Below, in pieces: positions 9,269 through 18,345 of a stretch of DNA of 64,000 nucleotides. Every line of letters begins with the position of its first letter. Position 1 is the stretch's first letter. The translations under genes were made by a program, and so were the position numbers. This stretch comes from an uncultured Opitutaceae bacterium (GTDB lineage: Bacteria > Verrucomicrobiota > Verrucomicrobiia > Opitutales > Opitutaceae), in contig CAIOZY010000019.1 of assembly GCA_903862935.1 (NCBI GenBank), forward strand, positions 1 through 64,000. The letters run 5' to 3'. The notes beneath the pieces were generated by a model. The model was given only the letters and a program-made list of their open reading frames with translations. It made no database searches and was not told the DNA's origin.

Positions 9269-10629
9269 TGCGCCGCCCCTTCATGAAATCCGCTCCCTCC
9301 CCCGCACCCTCCAGCGCCGTGTTGTACGCCGGGGCGGCCTCCGCCGACCTCACGCCCCCGGGAAGCGTCTTCCTGCACGGCTACCCCCATGTGCCCCGCT
9401 ACAGCACCGGGGTTCACGATCCCCTGCAGTGCACCGCGCTCTACCTGCGCAGCGCGGGGCAAAGCGCGATCATCCTTGCCAACGACCTGGCCGTCGTGGC
9501 CAAGGCCTTCAGTTCCGACGTGCGCCGGCGGATCTCGGAGAGAACCGGCACCCCTCCCGAGGCCATCGTCGTATCCTGCACCCACACGCATTCCGGACCG
9601 GTCATGGCCGACTATGTCGGCGCCGCCCGGGATTCCGTCGTGCCGAAGGCCGACCCCGCCTACCTGCGCCTTGCGGGCGACCGGATGGTGGAGGCGGCGG
9701 TCGCCGCTGCGAACGGGGCTACCCCGGCCGAAGCCGGCCTTGCCCGCGCCAAGCCCGAGGGCGTCGGCACCAACCGGCACGACCCGGCCGGGCCCGCCGA
9801 CCCTGACGTCCCCGTCCTTGTCCTGCGGTCCCTGCGCGACCACACGCCGATTGCGTGCCTGATCGTCTACTCCATGCATCCGACAGTGCTCCACGAGGAC
9901 TCGACCCTCATCACGGGCGACTTCCCGGAGTTCACCCGCCGCTACCTCCGCGGCCGGGCCCTGCCCCCTTCATGCCCGATACTCTATCACATGGGGACCG
10001 CCGGCGACCAGAGCCCCAGGCACGTGACCCGGGCGAACACCTTCGCAGAGGCCCAGCGGCTGGGTGAAAACCTGGGCCGGGCGATCGAGGCGGTGATCCC
10101 GCAAATCGCCTACCGCAGCGACGCAGCCCTGCGCTGCCGCCACGCGGTCCTCGATCTGGCCTTAAGGAAATTCCCGACGGTCGAGCAGGCCCTCGCGGCC
10201 CAGGCCCGCGTCCGGGCCCGTTTCGACCACCTGAGCGCGACGGGCGCACCCCGCCAGGAGGTGCGAACGGCCGAGTGCGACTGGTTCGGCTCCGAGGCGA
10301 CGACCGAGCTCGCCCGGGCCGCTGCGGACGGCCGCATCGCACGGGCCCTCGCCGGGGTTATGCCCGCCGAGATCCAGGTGATCGAGGTGGGCCCGTGGAA
10401 GTTCGCCGGCTGGCCCGGAGAGTACTTCGTCGAATACGGTCTCGCCCTAAAGGCGCGCTCGCCGGACACCTTCGTCATCGCGATGGTCAACAACACGCTC
10501 CAGGGCTACATCGTCACCGAGGAGGCCGTCGCCGGAAACTTCTACGAGGCGAACGCTGCCCTCTTCGATCACGCGAACGGCCCCCGGATCGTCGAGGCGA
10601 CCCTGGCGCTGATCCGAAGCGGGACCTGA
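9268..10629 (+). CDS. Neutral/alkaline non-lysosomal ceramidase-like protein
   Basis: A 453-residue protein with the N-terminal neutral-ceramidase signature: AGAA..DLTPPG at the start, a glycine/His-rich first strand, and SCTHTHSGP (residues about 105-113), which carries the zinc-binding His cluster. A later GTAGDQSPR segment matches the region of the family's catalytic serine. True ceramidases are longer (about 650-750 residues) and have a C-terminal Ig-like domain that is absent here, so hydrolysis of sphingolipid amides is not certain. No signal peptide is evident. The ATG at 9268 overlaps the tdk stop, and an alternative ATG lies at 9283. Proteins of this shorter type are often annotated as hypothetical in Verrucomicrobiota and Planctomycetota. 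Confidence 0.7.
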   Translation: MRRPFMKSAPSPAPSSAVLYAGAASADLTPPGSVFLHGYPHVPRYSTGVHDPLQCTALYLRSAGQSAIILANDLAVVAKAFSSDVRRRISERTGTPPEAIVVSCTHTHSGPVMADYVGAARDSVVPKADPAYLRLAGDRMVEAAVAAANGATPAEAGLARAKPEGVGTNRHDPAGPADPDVPVLVLRSLRDHTPIACLIVYSMHPTVLHEDSTLITGDFPEFTRRYLRGRALPPSCPILYHMGTAGDQSPRHVTRANTFAEAQRLGENLGRAIEAVIPQIAYRSDAALRCRHAVLDLALRKFPTVEQALAAQARVRARFDHLSATGAPRQEVRTAECDWFGSEATTELARAAADGRIARALAGVMPAEIQVIEVGPWKFAGWPGEYFVEYGLALKARSPDTFVIAMVNNTLQGYIVTEEAVAGNFYEANAALFDHANGPRIVEATLALIRSGT

Positions 10630-10640
10630 GGGCGCGCGGC

Positions 10641-11420
10641 CTACCAGACCGTCCAGCCGCCGTCGACAACCAGGCTCTGCCCGGTGACGTACGAGGCTCC
10701 GTCGCCCAGCAGGAACAGCACCGGCCCGACCATCTCGCTGCTGCGGCCCACGCGGCCCATCGGTACCTTGGCCGACAGGGTGCGCATGAAATCCGTGTCG
10801 TACTTGTTGCCGGGAACGTTGGGAAACGGGCCCGGTGTCACGGCGTTGAACCGGACCCCCGAGGGGCCGTAGTGCACCGCGAAATACCGGGTCATCTGCA
10901 AGACGCCCGCCTTGGCGACCCCGTAGTCGATCGGGTTGGGGACATTCGGGTCGACGTAGATCCGAGGGTCCGGGGAGACGACTCCGTACATGCTGCTGAA
11001 CAAAACGACGCTCCCCCGGCCCCGGGCCTTCATGCGCTCTCCCAGGGTTCGGCACAGGATGTAGGCGCTGGTCAGGGACTGGTCGATGCTCCCCCGGAAG
11101 TCCTCGGCCGAGATCGCGTTCAACCGCTTGCCCCGGGTCGAGGCGAAGGCCATGTGGACCAGGCCGTCCGGCACCCCGTGGGCTGCGATCATCTCGTCGA
11201 TGAAGCCCGGGAGTTTGTCCAAGTTGGAGACGTTCAGTGAGACCGGGATTGTCCGCGCGAGCTTGTGGTCGCGGACGAGGGCCTCGGCCCTGCCCTCGAG
11301 GTCGATGCAGACCAGCTTGCCGCAGAGCCCATCCAGGGCCTCCGAAATTGGGGTTCCAAGGTAACCGGCGCCGCCGGTCACCCAGATCGTCTTCTCCTCG
11401 AGCGAATACCAGGGATTCAT
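10641..11420 (-). CDS. SDR-family NAD(P)-dependent oxidoreductase
   Basis: A 259-residue classical short-chain dehydrogenase. The cofactor motif TGGAGYLG is at residues about 15-22, the catalytic Ser is in FSSMYG, and the YxxxK motif (YGVAK) lies near residue 183. The C-terminus ends in the usual GQSLVVDGGWT segment. The substrate cannot be inferred; relatives are often sugar or sugar-acid dehydrogenases. It converges with the ceramidase-like gene, with 11 bp between the stops. Confidence 0.85.
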   Translation of the reverse strand: MNPWYSLEEKTIWVTGGAGYLGTPISEALDGLCGKLVCIDLEGRAEALVRDHKLARTIPVSLNVSNLDKLPGFIDEMIAAHGVPDGLVHMAFASTRGKRLNAISAEDFRGSIDQSLTSAYILCRTLGERMKARGRGSVVLFSSMYGVVSPDPRIYVDPNVPNPIDYGVAKAGVLQMTRYFAVHYGPSGVRFNAVTPGPFPNVPGNKYDTDFMRTLSAKVPMGRVGRSSEMVGPVLFLLGDGASYVTGQSLVVDGGWTVW

Positions 11421-11499
11421 GGGTTAAGGATGTAGGATCTGGGGCAGGGCCCGTCCGCCCGCAAGCCCGATCGGAGGGGCAGGCGCCCGCGCTGCGGAA

Positions 11500-12528
11500 T
11501 CAGCGGCCCACGGCGAGAATCGCGAACGATCCGGGCACCATCTGGAGCCGGGGCCTGCCCGGGCCTTGCTGGCCCGGGGGCGCCGGGGCATACTCGGCCG
11601 TCACCAGGAAGACCCGGCCCGTTCTGGAGTCCAGGGTGCAGGTCCGTGCCCCTGGCCGGGTGGCCACGGTCTGCTCGACGACAAAATCGGTGGGGCTGTT
11701 CTCACGGATCACCGTGAGGGTCCCGTCATAGTTCGAACTGAAGGCCTCCTGCGTCGCCGGGTTGAAGAGCGCCCCGTCGGTCCCTGCGCCGAGGGGAAGG
11801 GCGGTCACGATCCGGCCGTCATCGGCGTCGAGGATCACGCAGACCTGGGGCTTGCGGCAGCAGACAAACAGGACATGGTGGGCCGCGTCGATCGCCAGTC
11901 CGGCCGGAACCCCGCCCCGGCCGCCCAGTCCGTATCGGGAGACGACCTTGAGGGTCTTCGCATCGACCACGGCCACCTGGTCCTTGTCCTCCAAGTCGAT
12001 GTACACACGGCCTCGCCCGTCGCAGACGCCCTGCTCCGGGGCGGCGTCCAAGTCGATTGTCCCCGCGACCGAGCCGTCCGCTCCGTTCAGCACGGTGACG
12101 CTCGGCGCCTGGTGGCTGAGGACGAAGACCCGCCCGCTCGCCGCATCCCAGAAGATACCGTCCGGCCGCCCGGAAACGTCGATCGACTTCATCGGCGCGA
12201 GGGTTCTCGCGTCCCAGGCGAGGACCGGCTTGCTGCTGGAATAGGCCCGGCCTGAGGCGAGATCCACGGCGACGCCGTGGACCGACTTCGCTCCCGGGAC
12301 GCACCCCGCGGGGGTCAGGGTGTCCAGGTCAAAGACATCCACGCGATCCCCCCTCGGGATGTAGAGGCGGCGGTTGGCCGCGTCGGCGGTGACATAGTCA
12401 AATCCCCCCGCGCCGCCGACCCGGGCCGAGGTGAGGACCCGGTAGGGACCCGGCGTGGATGGCCCCGCCGCGCAGAGCAGCGGGTGGGCGGCGACTAGGG
12501 CCAGTGCGAGGACAGCGAGAGACTTCAT
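11500..12528 (-). CDS. Secreted YncE/YVTN-like beta-propeller protein
   Basis: A 342-residue protein whose ATG at 12528 gives a clean signal peptide (MKSLAVLALALVAAHPLLCAAG). The mature part consists of repeated blades with short motifs such as NRRLYIPR, GRAYSSS, GRVFVLSH and VLFVCCRK at about 40-residue spacing, typical of seven-bladed YVTN/YncE propellers. These proteins are periplasmic and are usually binding or scaffold proteins without an assigned enzyme activity. A longer start at 12600 would place 24 residues ahead of the signal peptide and is rejected. Confidence 0.75.
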   Translation of the reverse strand: MKSLAVLALALVAAHPLLCAAGPSTPGPYRVLTSARVGGAGGFDYVTADAANRRLYIPRGDRVDVFDLDTLTPAGCVPGAKSVHGVAVDLASGRAYSSSKPVLAWDARTLAPMKSIDVSGRPDGIFWDAASGRVFVLSHQAPSVTVLNGADGSVAGTIDLDAAPEQGVCDGRGRVYIDLEDKDQVAVVDAKTLKVVSRYGLGGRGGVPAGLAIDAAHHVLFVCCRKPQVCVILDADDGRIVTALPLGAGTDGALFNPATQEAFSSNYDGTLTVIRENSPTDFVVEQTVATRPGARTCTLDSRTGRVFLVTAEYAPAPPGQQGPGRPRLQMVPGSFAILAVGR

Positions 12529-12748
12529 GGGGTGTGGCCGGGGCCTGGCCCCGGTGAGGCGAGGATCGCAAAATCGACCCTCCCGGCAAGCTCTACCCAA
12601 AGCATGGGCTTACCGGCCCTGGACCCTGCCGCCGGGTTACAGGATCCGCAGAGCCCAGCAGATCACCGCCGATCCCCGTCGGACCTGGGTTATCAATTAC
12701 CAAAAAATGCGCAGACACCCCAGGAGCCGAAGCGTAGGATACCCTATC

Positions 12749-13477
12749 ATGCATCCCTCGCGCGTTGTCGCCGGCGCCTTCGCTGTGGCGCTGCTCTCGG
12801 GTTGCGGGCCGAAGCTTGGCCCCAAGACTCACCAATATCTGGCCGACGCCTGCGGCGCCATTAGGCAGCTCGACGCCGATCTGGCCCGGGAGCCCGCTCC
12901 CAAGGCGCCCGCCCCTCCCGACCTGGGCGCGCTGAAGACCCGCGAGGCCCAGGCCGCGGCCCTGCAGGACTTCAGCGACAAGCTGACCAAGTTCTACGCC
13001 GAAACCCAGCAGGGCACGGGTCGGGTCATGGCCCTGTGCGACCAGGCCCTCGAGAAGTACGGCAAGCTCGACGGCGAGGACACCGATCCCCAGGCGCCCG
13101 ATCTGGTGGCCCGCTACAAGGTCCTGATCAACGGCCGGCAGCAGATGGCCGTGAACATCGAGGCCCTGATCTCCCAGCAGCGCAGCGCTCTGCGCAAAGG
13201 CTTCGTCCCCCGGTACGCCCTGCGGCTGCTGGGCGCCGCGGTGGATGCCATGTATTCGCCGAGCGAGCGCCTGCCCGACGGGGTGAGCCCGGCCGCAGAC
13301 GAGCTCAAGCCCGAGCCCTCCGAGAAATCCGAGGCCACGGGCCAGAACCTCGGCACCCAGCGGGCGATCGCCTCCTGGCGGCAGAATGTCGCCGACGCCG
13401 CGGCGGCGAGGGCCGATCTGCTGACCGCCCTCAAGGCGAAGTACGGCGACACCGACTGGTCGATCCTGCAACCTTAG
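12749..13477 (+). CDS. Putative lipoprotein of unknown function
   Basis: A 242-residue protein. The ATG at 12749 precedes a type-II signal peptide ending in the lipobox LLSGC, so Cys20 would be lipidated. The rest is charged and helical with many Ala/Glu/Lys/Gln residues, consistent with coiled-coil or helical-bundle structure, and has no motif I recognise. It is a single gene, convergent with the M42 peptidase gene. Its role is unknown; attachment to the outer or inner membrane facing the periplasm is inferred from the lipobox. Confidence 0.65.
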   Translation: MHPSRVVAGAFAVALLSGCGPKLGPKTHQYLADACGAIRQLDADLAREPAPKAPAPPDLGALKTREAQAAALQDFSDKLTKFYAETQQGTGRVMALCDQALEKYGKLDGEDTDPQAPDLVARYKVLINGRQQMAVNIEALISQQRSALRKGFVPRYALRLLGAAVDAMYSPSERLPDGVSPAADELKPEPSEKSEATGQNLGTQRAIASWRQNVADAAAARADLLTALKAKYGDTDWSILQP

Positions 13478-13492
13478 GCCGCCGGCCGCCCG

Positions 13493-14563
13493 TCACCAGT
13501 GGGCGTAGTCGCCGGGCTCGAGGCCGCGGGCGAACTCGACCAGGAGCTTCACGCAGCGCTCCACGTCCTCGAGGTCCACGACCTCGCTCGGGGTGTGCAT
13601 GTAGCGCAGGGGAATGCTGACCAGCCCGGTGGCGACCCCGCCCCGCCCCATCTGGATCGCACGCGCGTCGGTCCCCGTCGGCCGGGGCTCGCCCTCGAGC
13701 TGGTAGGGGATGCGCAGCTTCTTGGCCGCGCGCACAAGCCGCTCGTAGACCCTGGGGTTGATGTTCGGGCCGCGGCAGAGGATGGGGCCCCCGCCCAAGA
13801 CCGTCTCGCCGTACTTTCGCTTGTCGCAGTCGGGATGGTCCGTGGCGTGGCCGACATCGACCGCCACGGCGATGTGGGGGTTCACGGCGTAGGCCGAGGT
13901 CGTCGCGCCCCGGACGCCGATCTCCTCTTGCGCCGTCGCGACAGCGACGACCCGCGCGGCGGGCCGCTTGGGGGCCGCCGCGAGCCGGATCAGGGTCTCC
14001 CCGACGACGTAGGCTCCCACCTTGTTGTCGAAGGCCCGCGCCGCCCCGATGCTGCCCTGGAAGAGCTCAAACTCGTGGTCGTAGGTCGCGACGTCCCCGA
14101 TGTCGACGCGCTTGAGGGCCTGCTCCTTGGAGCGGGCCCCGATGTCGATCCAGATCTCATGGATCTCGGGGACTTTCTTGCGGTCCTCCTCGCTCATCAG
14201 GTGGATGGCCCGCTTCCCGGTGACGCCCTTGACGGGCCCGCGGGCCGTCTGGATCACGACCCGGCGGCCGGAGATGATGGACCGGTCGTGCCCCCCGATC
14301 GGGCTGAAGTAGAGGAATCCCTCCTTGGTGACATAGGTGATCATCAGCCCCAGCTCGTCCATGTGGCCCGCGAGCATCAGCACGGGGTCCCCGTCGGGGT
14401 TGAGGGTGGCAATCCGGTTTCCCAGGGCGTCGTCCGCATAGGCGTCGCTGGCCGGCTTCACGAACCGGTCGAAGACCGCCTGGGCCTGTGACTCGTAGCC
14501 CGAGGGGGAACGGGCGCGGAGAAGTTCGGTGAGAAACGCGGGGGCGCTATAGGGCTTGGGCAT
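13493..14563 (-). CDS. M42-family metallopeptidase
   Basis: A 356-residue protein starting MPKPYSAPAF at ATG 14563. Features of the M42 (FrvX/YsdC/PepA-like) cobalt/zinc aminopeptidases are the AGHMDELG segment with the first metal ligands (residues about 69-76), AQEEIG with the catalytic Glu pair (about 214-219), AVDVGHATD with a metal-binding Asp, and a late MHTPSEVVDLEDV with the last His ligand. These are cytoplasmic, tetrahedral aminopeptidases that trim peptides. A start 80 codons further upstream would run through Arg/Pro-rich, non-homologous sequence and is not used. Confidence 0.88.
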   Translation of the reverse strand: MPKPYSAPAFLTELLRARSPSGYESQAQAVFDRFVKPASDAYADDALGNRIATLNPDGDPVLMLAGHMDELGLMITYVTKEGFLYFSPIGGHDRSIISGRRVVIQTARGPVKGVTGKRAIHLMSEEDRKKVPEIHEIWIDIGARSKEQALKRVDIGDVATYDHEFELFQGSIGAARAFDNKVGAYVVGETLIRLAAAPKRPAARVVAVATAQEEIGVRGATTSAYAVNPHIAVAVDVGHATDHPDCDKRKYGETVLGGGPILCRGPNINPRVYERLVRAAKKLRIPYQLEGEPRPTGTDARAIQMGRGGVATGLVSIPLRYMHTPSEVVDLEDVERCVKLLVEFARGLEPGDYAHW

Positions 14564-14642
14564 GGAGGGGTGGCCCCGCTTGTCCGTCGGGGTGGCCGCC
14601 AGTCTTGCCTCGGGCCCCGGGCCCGTCAATCCCAACGCCCCC

Positions 14643-15647
14643 TCAGGCGCAGGCCGTGGCGTCGGCGCTCCACCGGTTGAAGACCGGGTTGTCTTCGGCG
14701 AGCCTCTCGCGCACCTCGAGCCACCGGGCGGCCCAGACGGCCGGATCGCGAAGCACGCTCTCCGGTCGCGCCGCGCTCCGGGCGACAAACCCCGCGGGCG
14801 CAAAGGCGGGCCGGCCGGAGGGCTGGCCGACGGGCTGGTAGCGCAGGTCCATGCTGATCCGGATCTCGTCGTCGGTCAGGTTGTCGAGAGAACTGTGCAT
14901 CGTGCGCTGGTCCATGAGCAAAGCGCTTCCGGGCCGCATCGGCACGGCCACCGCCCGGTCGAGCGGGACGAGCCGGTCCGGAATCATGAGCCCGACGCTC
15001 GTCGGGCAGTGGTCGGTGATTCCCTGGCGGTGGCTGCGGGGGACGACCTGCAGGCATCCGTTCCTGACCGTGGCCGGGTTCAGGGGGAGCCAGACGGTGA
15101 GGATCGTCGCCTCGTCGGCCTCGGGCATCACCACTCCGTTGTCCTGGTGCCAGGGGATCCGACTGACCAGGCCGCTCGGGGAGCTCTTGTCGATGGCCCG
15201 CTCGGGCAGCTTGAAGCGGATGTGCTGGACGGGGTTTGAGAAGATCTCCGGACCGATCAGGTCCTCGACCAGGTCGAGCAGGCGGGCGTTGGCGAGGGTG
15301 TGGAAGACGGCCGGCCCGAGGTGGATCGGCGTGTCGTGCCGGATGTCCTTCTGGGGAAGGCTGAAGTCGAAATGCTGCGGGAAGTTTCTCCCGCTCTCCG
15401 AACACACCGCGATCAGGCGCTCGACGAGCGGCAGACCGGCGTGGGTCGAGCGGAGCAAGCCCTTGCGGTGAAGATCCGCGGCGATCCCGTCGAGAATCTC
15501 GGCGTACTCATCGAGGACCGGCTGCAGGTCCCGGACCGGATCGAGAAGGTCCTCGACGAGGAGGTAGCCCTCCTCGTGGAATTGGTCTTTCTGGGCGGGA
15601 GTGAGAACCTTGAACCGCCGTTCAGGGGGGGATACTCGGGAGGCCAT
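14643..15647 (-). CDS. Phytanoyl-CoA dioxygenase (PhyH)-family protein
   Basis: A 334-residue Fe(II)/2-oxoglutarate oxygenase. The metal ligands are visible as His167-x-Asp169 (WHQDN) and His251 (MHSSLDN). The 2-oxoglutarate-binding Arg is probably Arg264 or Arg269 in RISMDLRYQP. NGCLQVVPRSH is typical of the family. Members hydroxylate lipids, amino acids or natural products, and the substrate here is unknown. It lies 79 bp upstream of the M42 gene on the same strand with no obvious functional link. Confidence 0.85.
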   Translation of the reverse strand: MASRVSPPERRFKVLTPAQKDQFHEEGYLLVEDLLDPVRDLQPVLDEYAEILDGIAADLHRKGLLRSTHAGLPLVERLIAVCSESGRNFPQHFDFSLPQKDIRHDTPIHLGPAVFHTLANARLLDLVEDLIGPEIFSNPVQHIRFKLPERAIDKSSPSGLVSRIPWHQDNGVVMPEADEATILTVWLPLNPATVRNGCLQVVPRSHRQGITDHCPTSVGLMIPDRLVPLDRAVAVPMRPGSALLMDQRTMHSSLDNLTDDEIRISMDLRYQPVGQPSGRPAFAPAGFVARSAARPESVLRDPAVWAARWLEVRERLAEDNPVFNRWSADATACA

Positions 15648-15745
15648 GGGAGGTGGAGGAGAGCACCTAAACGGAAACCCCCGGGCCTCCGCAATAAGAA
15701 ACTATGCGGACTTAAAAAGCTCCGCTTATAACCGTCTCGACCCCC

Positions 15746-16387
15746 TCAGGGGAACAGGGCCTGTTCCTTCCAGCCTTCGCCATCGCGGGTGCAGACCACG
15801 CGGTGGTGCAGCCGGAACTGCCCCTGCTCCCAAAACTCGATCTGGTCGGGCACTACCCGGAAACCCGACCAGTTTGGCGGGCGCGGGACCTTCCCGATGC
15901 CGAAGCGCAGGGCGCAGGCGGCGACCGCCCGCTCGAGTTCGCCGTAGGAGCCCAGGGGCTTGGACTGGCGCGAAGCCCACGCCCCGAGCTGGCTCAGCCG
16001 CGGGCGGGTCGCAAAGTAGGCGTCCGCCTCCTCGGGGGCGACCGGCACCACCTGGCCGCGGACGCGGACCTGGTGCCTTGGCGCCCAGAAAAAGCACAGC
16101 TCGGCCCGGGGGTTCGCCCGGAGCGCACCCGACTTGGGGCTGTCGAGGTTCGTGTAGAATACGAACCCCCTGCGATCCACGGCCTTCAGGAGCACCATGC
16201 GCACGCTGGGGGCCCCGCTCGCATCCGCGGTGGCCAGCGCCATGGCGGTCGGCTCCTCTGCGTCGCTTTTCTTCGCATCCTCGAGCCAGGTGTTGAATCT
16301 CTCCAGCGGATCTTTCATATGCTTCGCCCCGGAGTCTACGGCGAGGGGGGCCCGGCTGCTGCGCATGGGTTGCCAAATTGTGCTCAT
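15746..16387 (-). CDS. pdxH: Pyridoxamine 5'-phosphate oxidase
   Basis: A 213-residue FMN enzyme that oxidises pyridoxine/pyridoxamine phosphate to pyridoxal phosphate. Family motifs are present in order: 'DPLERF..W', 'AMALATAD..G.PSVRMVLLK' (FMN binding), 'FVFYTNLDSPKS', 'LCFFWAPRHQVRVRG', 'Q...LGSYGEL', and 'P..WSGFRVVPD.IEFW..G..RLHHR' near the end. The ATG at 16387 gives the normal family length. Alternatives at 16366 and 16318 would still keep the DPLERF motif. None has a strong ribosome-binding site. Confidence 0.92.
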   Translation of the reverse strand: MSTIWQPMRSSRAPLAVDSGAKHMKDPLERFNTWLEDAKKSDAEEPTAMALATADASGAPSVRMVLLKAVDRRGFVFYTNLDSPKSGALRANPRAELCFFWAPRHQVRVRGQVVPVAPEEADAYFATRPRLSQLGAWASRQSKPLGSYGELERAVAACALRFGIGKVPRPPNWSGFRVVPDQIEFWEQGQFRLHHRVVCTRDGEGWKEQALFP

Positions 16388-16469
16388 CGATTATTCGCTT
16401 TTGAGGCTCCTGCTTGACCCGTCTGCCCTTGCGCAGCTCCAATCGGCTTTAGCGCCTCCCTTTTCCCCT

Positions 16470-17855
16470 ATGACCTCCCGCCCCATCCCGCTGCTCCTCG
16501 CCGCCCTCGCCCTGGCCCTCCGGCCCAGTCCGGTGGCCGCCGCCTCCCAGGTGCTCGAGGGCGAACAGGTCGCCGATCAACCGGTGTACCCGCTCGCCCG
16601 CGAAACCGCCGTGGACCGGCTCGTCCCGGTCGCCCAGGACCCCCGGCTCAGGCTCGTGATGCACCCGCCGGTGGTGATCATGGCGGGCGACGGCCGCCAG
16701 CCCTTCCTGTTGTGCACCTCGCGGGGAACACTTTTTTGCCAGGCCCAGCTCGCCGCCAAGCCGTTCGGCACCAAGGGCAAGATGGTCTACCCCACCCTGA
16801 TCGGATCCGCGATCTCCCGGGACGGCGGCCTCACCTGGAAGCGGTGGACATACCGGGAGGGCTGTGACGACGTGAACATCGAGGGAGGGGCCCTCGAGTG
16901 CGCCGACGGAACGATCCTGCTCCTGGACACCTACGCGGTACCCTCGCCCCGGACCGACCACGGCATCGGGGAATTGTGGCGGTCCCGGGACGATCTGCGC
17001 ACGTTCGACGGGCCTGCGCCGGTCGACGTCTACCTGCCGGGGATCAACTGGAGCGGGTCGACCGACGACGTGGGCCGTAGCCACTCCGCGGCGCGGCTGC
17101 ACCGCTCGTTAATCGAGATGCCGGGCGGAGACCTGGTGACGACCGTCTACACCTGGTTTGAGGGCGACACCGCCCCGTCGGCCTACCTGCCCTCGATGAA
17201 GAAGACCCGCTGCGCCCTGCTGCGCTCGCACGACCGGGGGCAGACCTGGGCCTACCAGTCGACAATCGCCGTCGACGGGGCGGTCGGTACGGAGGGATTC
17301 GGGGAGCCGGTCTTGGTGCGGGTCTCGCGCGGTACCCACGCCGGCCGCCTGATCTGCCTGATGCGGACGGGACGCGACCTGTACCGGGCCCGCTCCGACG
17401 ACGGCGGCGGCAGCTGGAGCCGCCCCGAGCCCGAGCGCTTTCCCGGAATCGACATCTATGACACGGCCAAGTGGGAGGGCCTGTTCTCCGGCGCAGGGGC
17501 CCCCGGCGCGGTCCCGACCGACCAGATGTTCGGATCGGTCGTCGACCCGGACTTAGTCGAGATGCGCGACGGGACGCTCGTGTGCACGGTCGGGGTCCGC
17601 ATCCCCGCACGGCGCTTCACCTCAAACTGGCACGCCCCCATGAACGGGAACTACCTGGCCTTCAGCCTGGACGGCGGGGACACCTGGAGCCACGTCGTCC
17701 AGTTCCGCTCCGGCGCCCCGACAACGCAGTACATGAGCGTCCGCGAGGTGGAGCCGGGCGTCCTGTACGTCGCCTACGACGACAGCGTCTGGGGGATGCC
17801 CGGCCGGGCCATGGGATTCCGGCTGGAGGTCGGCCGGGCCGCGGTCCCGAACTAG
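16470..17855 (+). CDS. Secreted sialidase/BNR-repeat family protein
   Basis: A 461-residue protein whose ATG at 16470 starts a clear signal peptide (hydrophobic run ending AAAS). Four Asp-box (S-x-D-x-G-x-x-W) repeats are visible: SRDGGLTW, SHDRGQTW, SDDGGGSW and SLDGGDTW, spaced as in a six-bladed propeller. It is therefore a sialidase-superfamily glycosidase or glycan-binding protein. I do not see the full catalytic set of true sialidases (Arg triad plus Tyr/Glu), so sialic acid is not asserted as substrate. Its 3' end overlaps ndk by four bases, converging. Confidence 0.75.
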   Translation: MTSRPIPLLLAALALALRPSPVAAASQVLEGEQVADQPVYPLARETAVDRLVPVAQDPRLRLVMHPPVVIMAGDGRQPFLLCTSRGTLFCQAQLAAKPFGTKGKMVYPTLIGSAISRDGGLTWKRWTYREGCDDVNIEGGALECADGTILLLDTYAVPSPRTDHGIGELWRSRDDLRTFDGPAPVDVYLPGINWSGSTDDVGRSHSAARLHRSLIEMPGGDLVTTVYTWFEGDTAPSAYLPSMKKTRCALLRSHDRGQTWAYQSTIAVDGAVGTEGFGEPVLVRVSRGTHAGRLICLMRTGRDLYRARSDDGGGSWSRPEPERFPGIDIYDTAKWEGLFSGAGAPGAVPTDQMFGSVVDPDLVEMRDGTLVCTVGVRIPARRFTSNWHAPMNGNYLAFSLDGGDTWSHVVQFRSGAPTTQYMSVREVEPGVLYVAYDDSVWGMPGRAMGFRLEVGRAAVPN

Positions 17856-18268
17856 GCGAAGATCTCCTCGGCCTTGAAGAAGCGCGCGATCTCGGCCTTG
17901 GCGTTGTCGTCGGAGTCGGAGGCGTGGACGATGTTGACCATCATGTCCGTCCCGAAGTCCCCGCGGATCGTGCCCTTGGCCGCTTTCCGGGAGTCCGTCG
18001 GCCCCAGCAGGTCGCGCACCCGCTGGACGATGCCGTCGCCCTGGAGGGCCATGACGATCACCGGCCGGGAGGCCATGAATTTCTCGATCTCGGGGTAGAA
18101 CGGCTTGTCGGCGACGTGCGCGTAGTGCTCGCGCAGGACCGCCGGCACAAGCCGGGTCATTTTGCATCCGATGACGCTAAAGCCCGCTTTTTCGAAGCGG
18201 GCGAGCACGTCGCCGACATGGCGCTTCTGCATGCAGTCGGGTTTGAAGATGATGAGGGTTCTCTGCAT
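17852..18268 (-). CDS. ndk: Nucleoside diphosphate kinase
   Basis: A 138-residue enzyme that balances NTP and dNTP pools by phosphate transfer through a phospho-histidine. The N-terminal TLIIFKPD motif, the GDFG segment near residue 105 and the active-site NIVHASDS with His115 are all present at the standard spacing, and the length is normal. It lies 77 bp downstream of the photolyase gene on the same strand, so it may be read through from the upstream cluster but need not belong to it. Confidence 0.95.
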   Translation of the reverse strand: MQRTLIIFKPDCMQKRHVGDVLARFEKAGFSVIGCKMTRLVPAVLREHYAHVADKPFYPEIEKFMASRPVIVMALQGDGIVQRVRDLLGPTDSRKAAKGTIRGDFGTDMMVNIVHASDSDDNAKAEIARFFKAEEIFA

Positions 18269-18345
18269 AAAGGGAGCCTACGATGGGACCGCCCCGCCCA
18301 AAGAAAAGCCTGTTTTTGGAACGGGCCGGGGCGCCCACCCCCAGC

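Noticed and set aside
14564-14803. Extending the M42 peptidase N-terminus by 80 residues
   Set aside because: The extension is Arg/Pro/Gly-rich, overlaps the PhyH gene's 3' end and is not part of the family.
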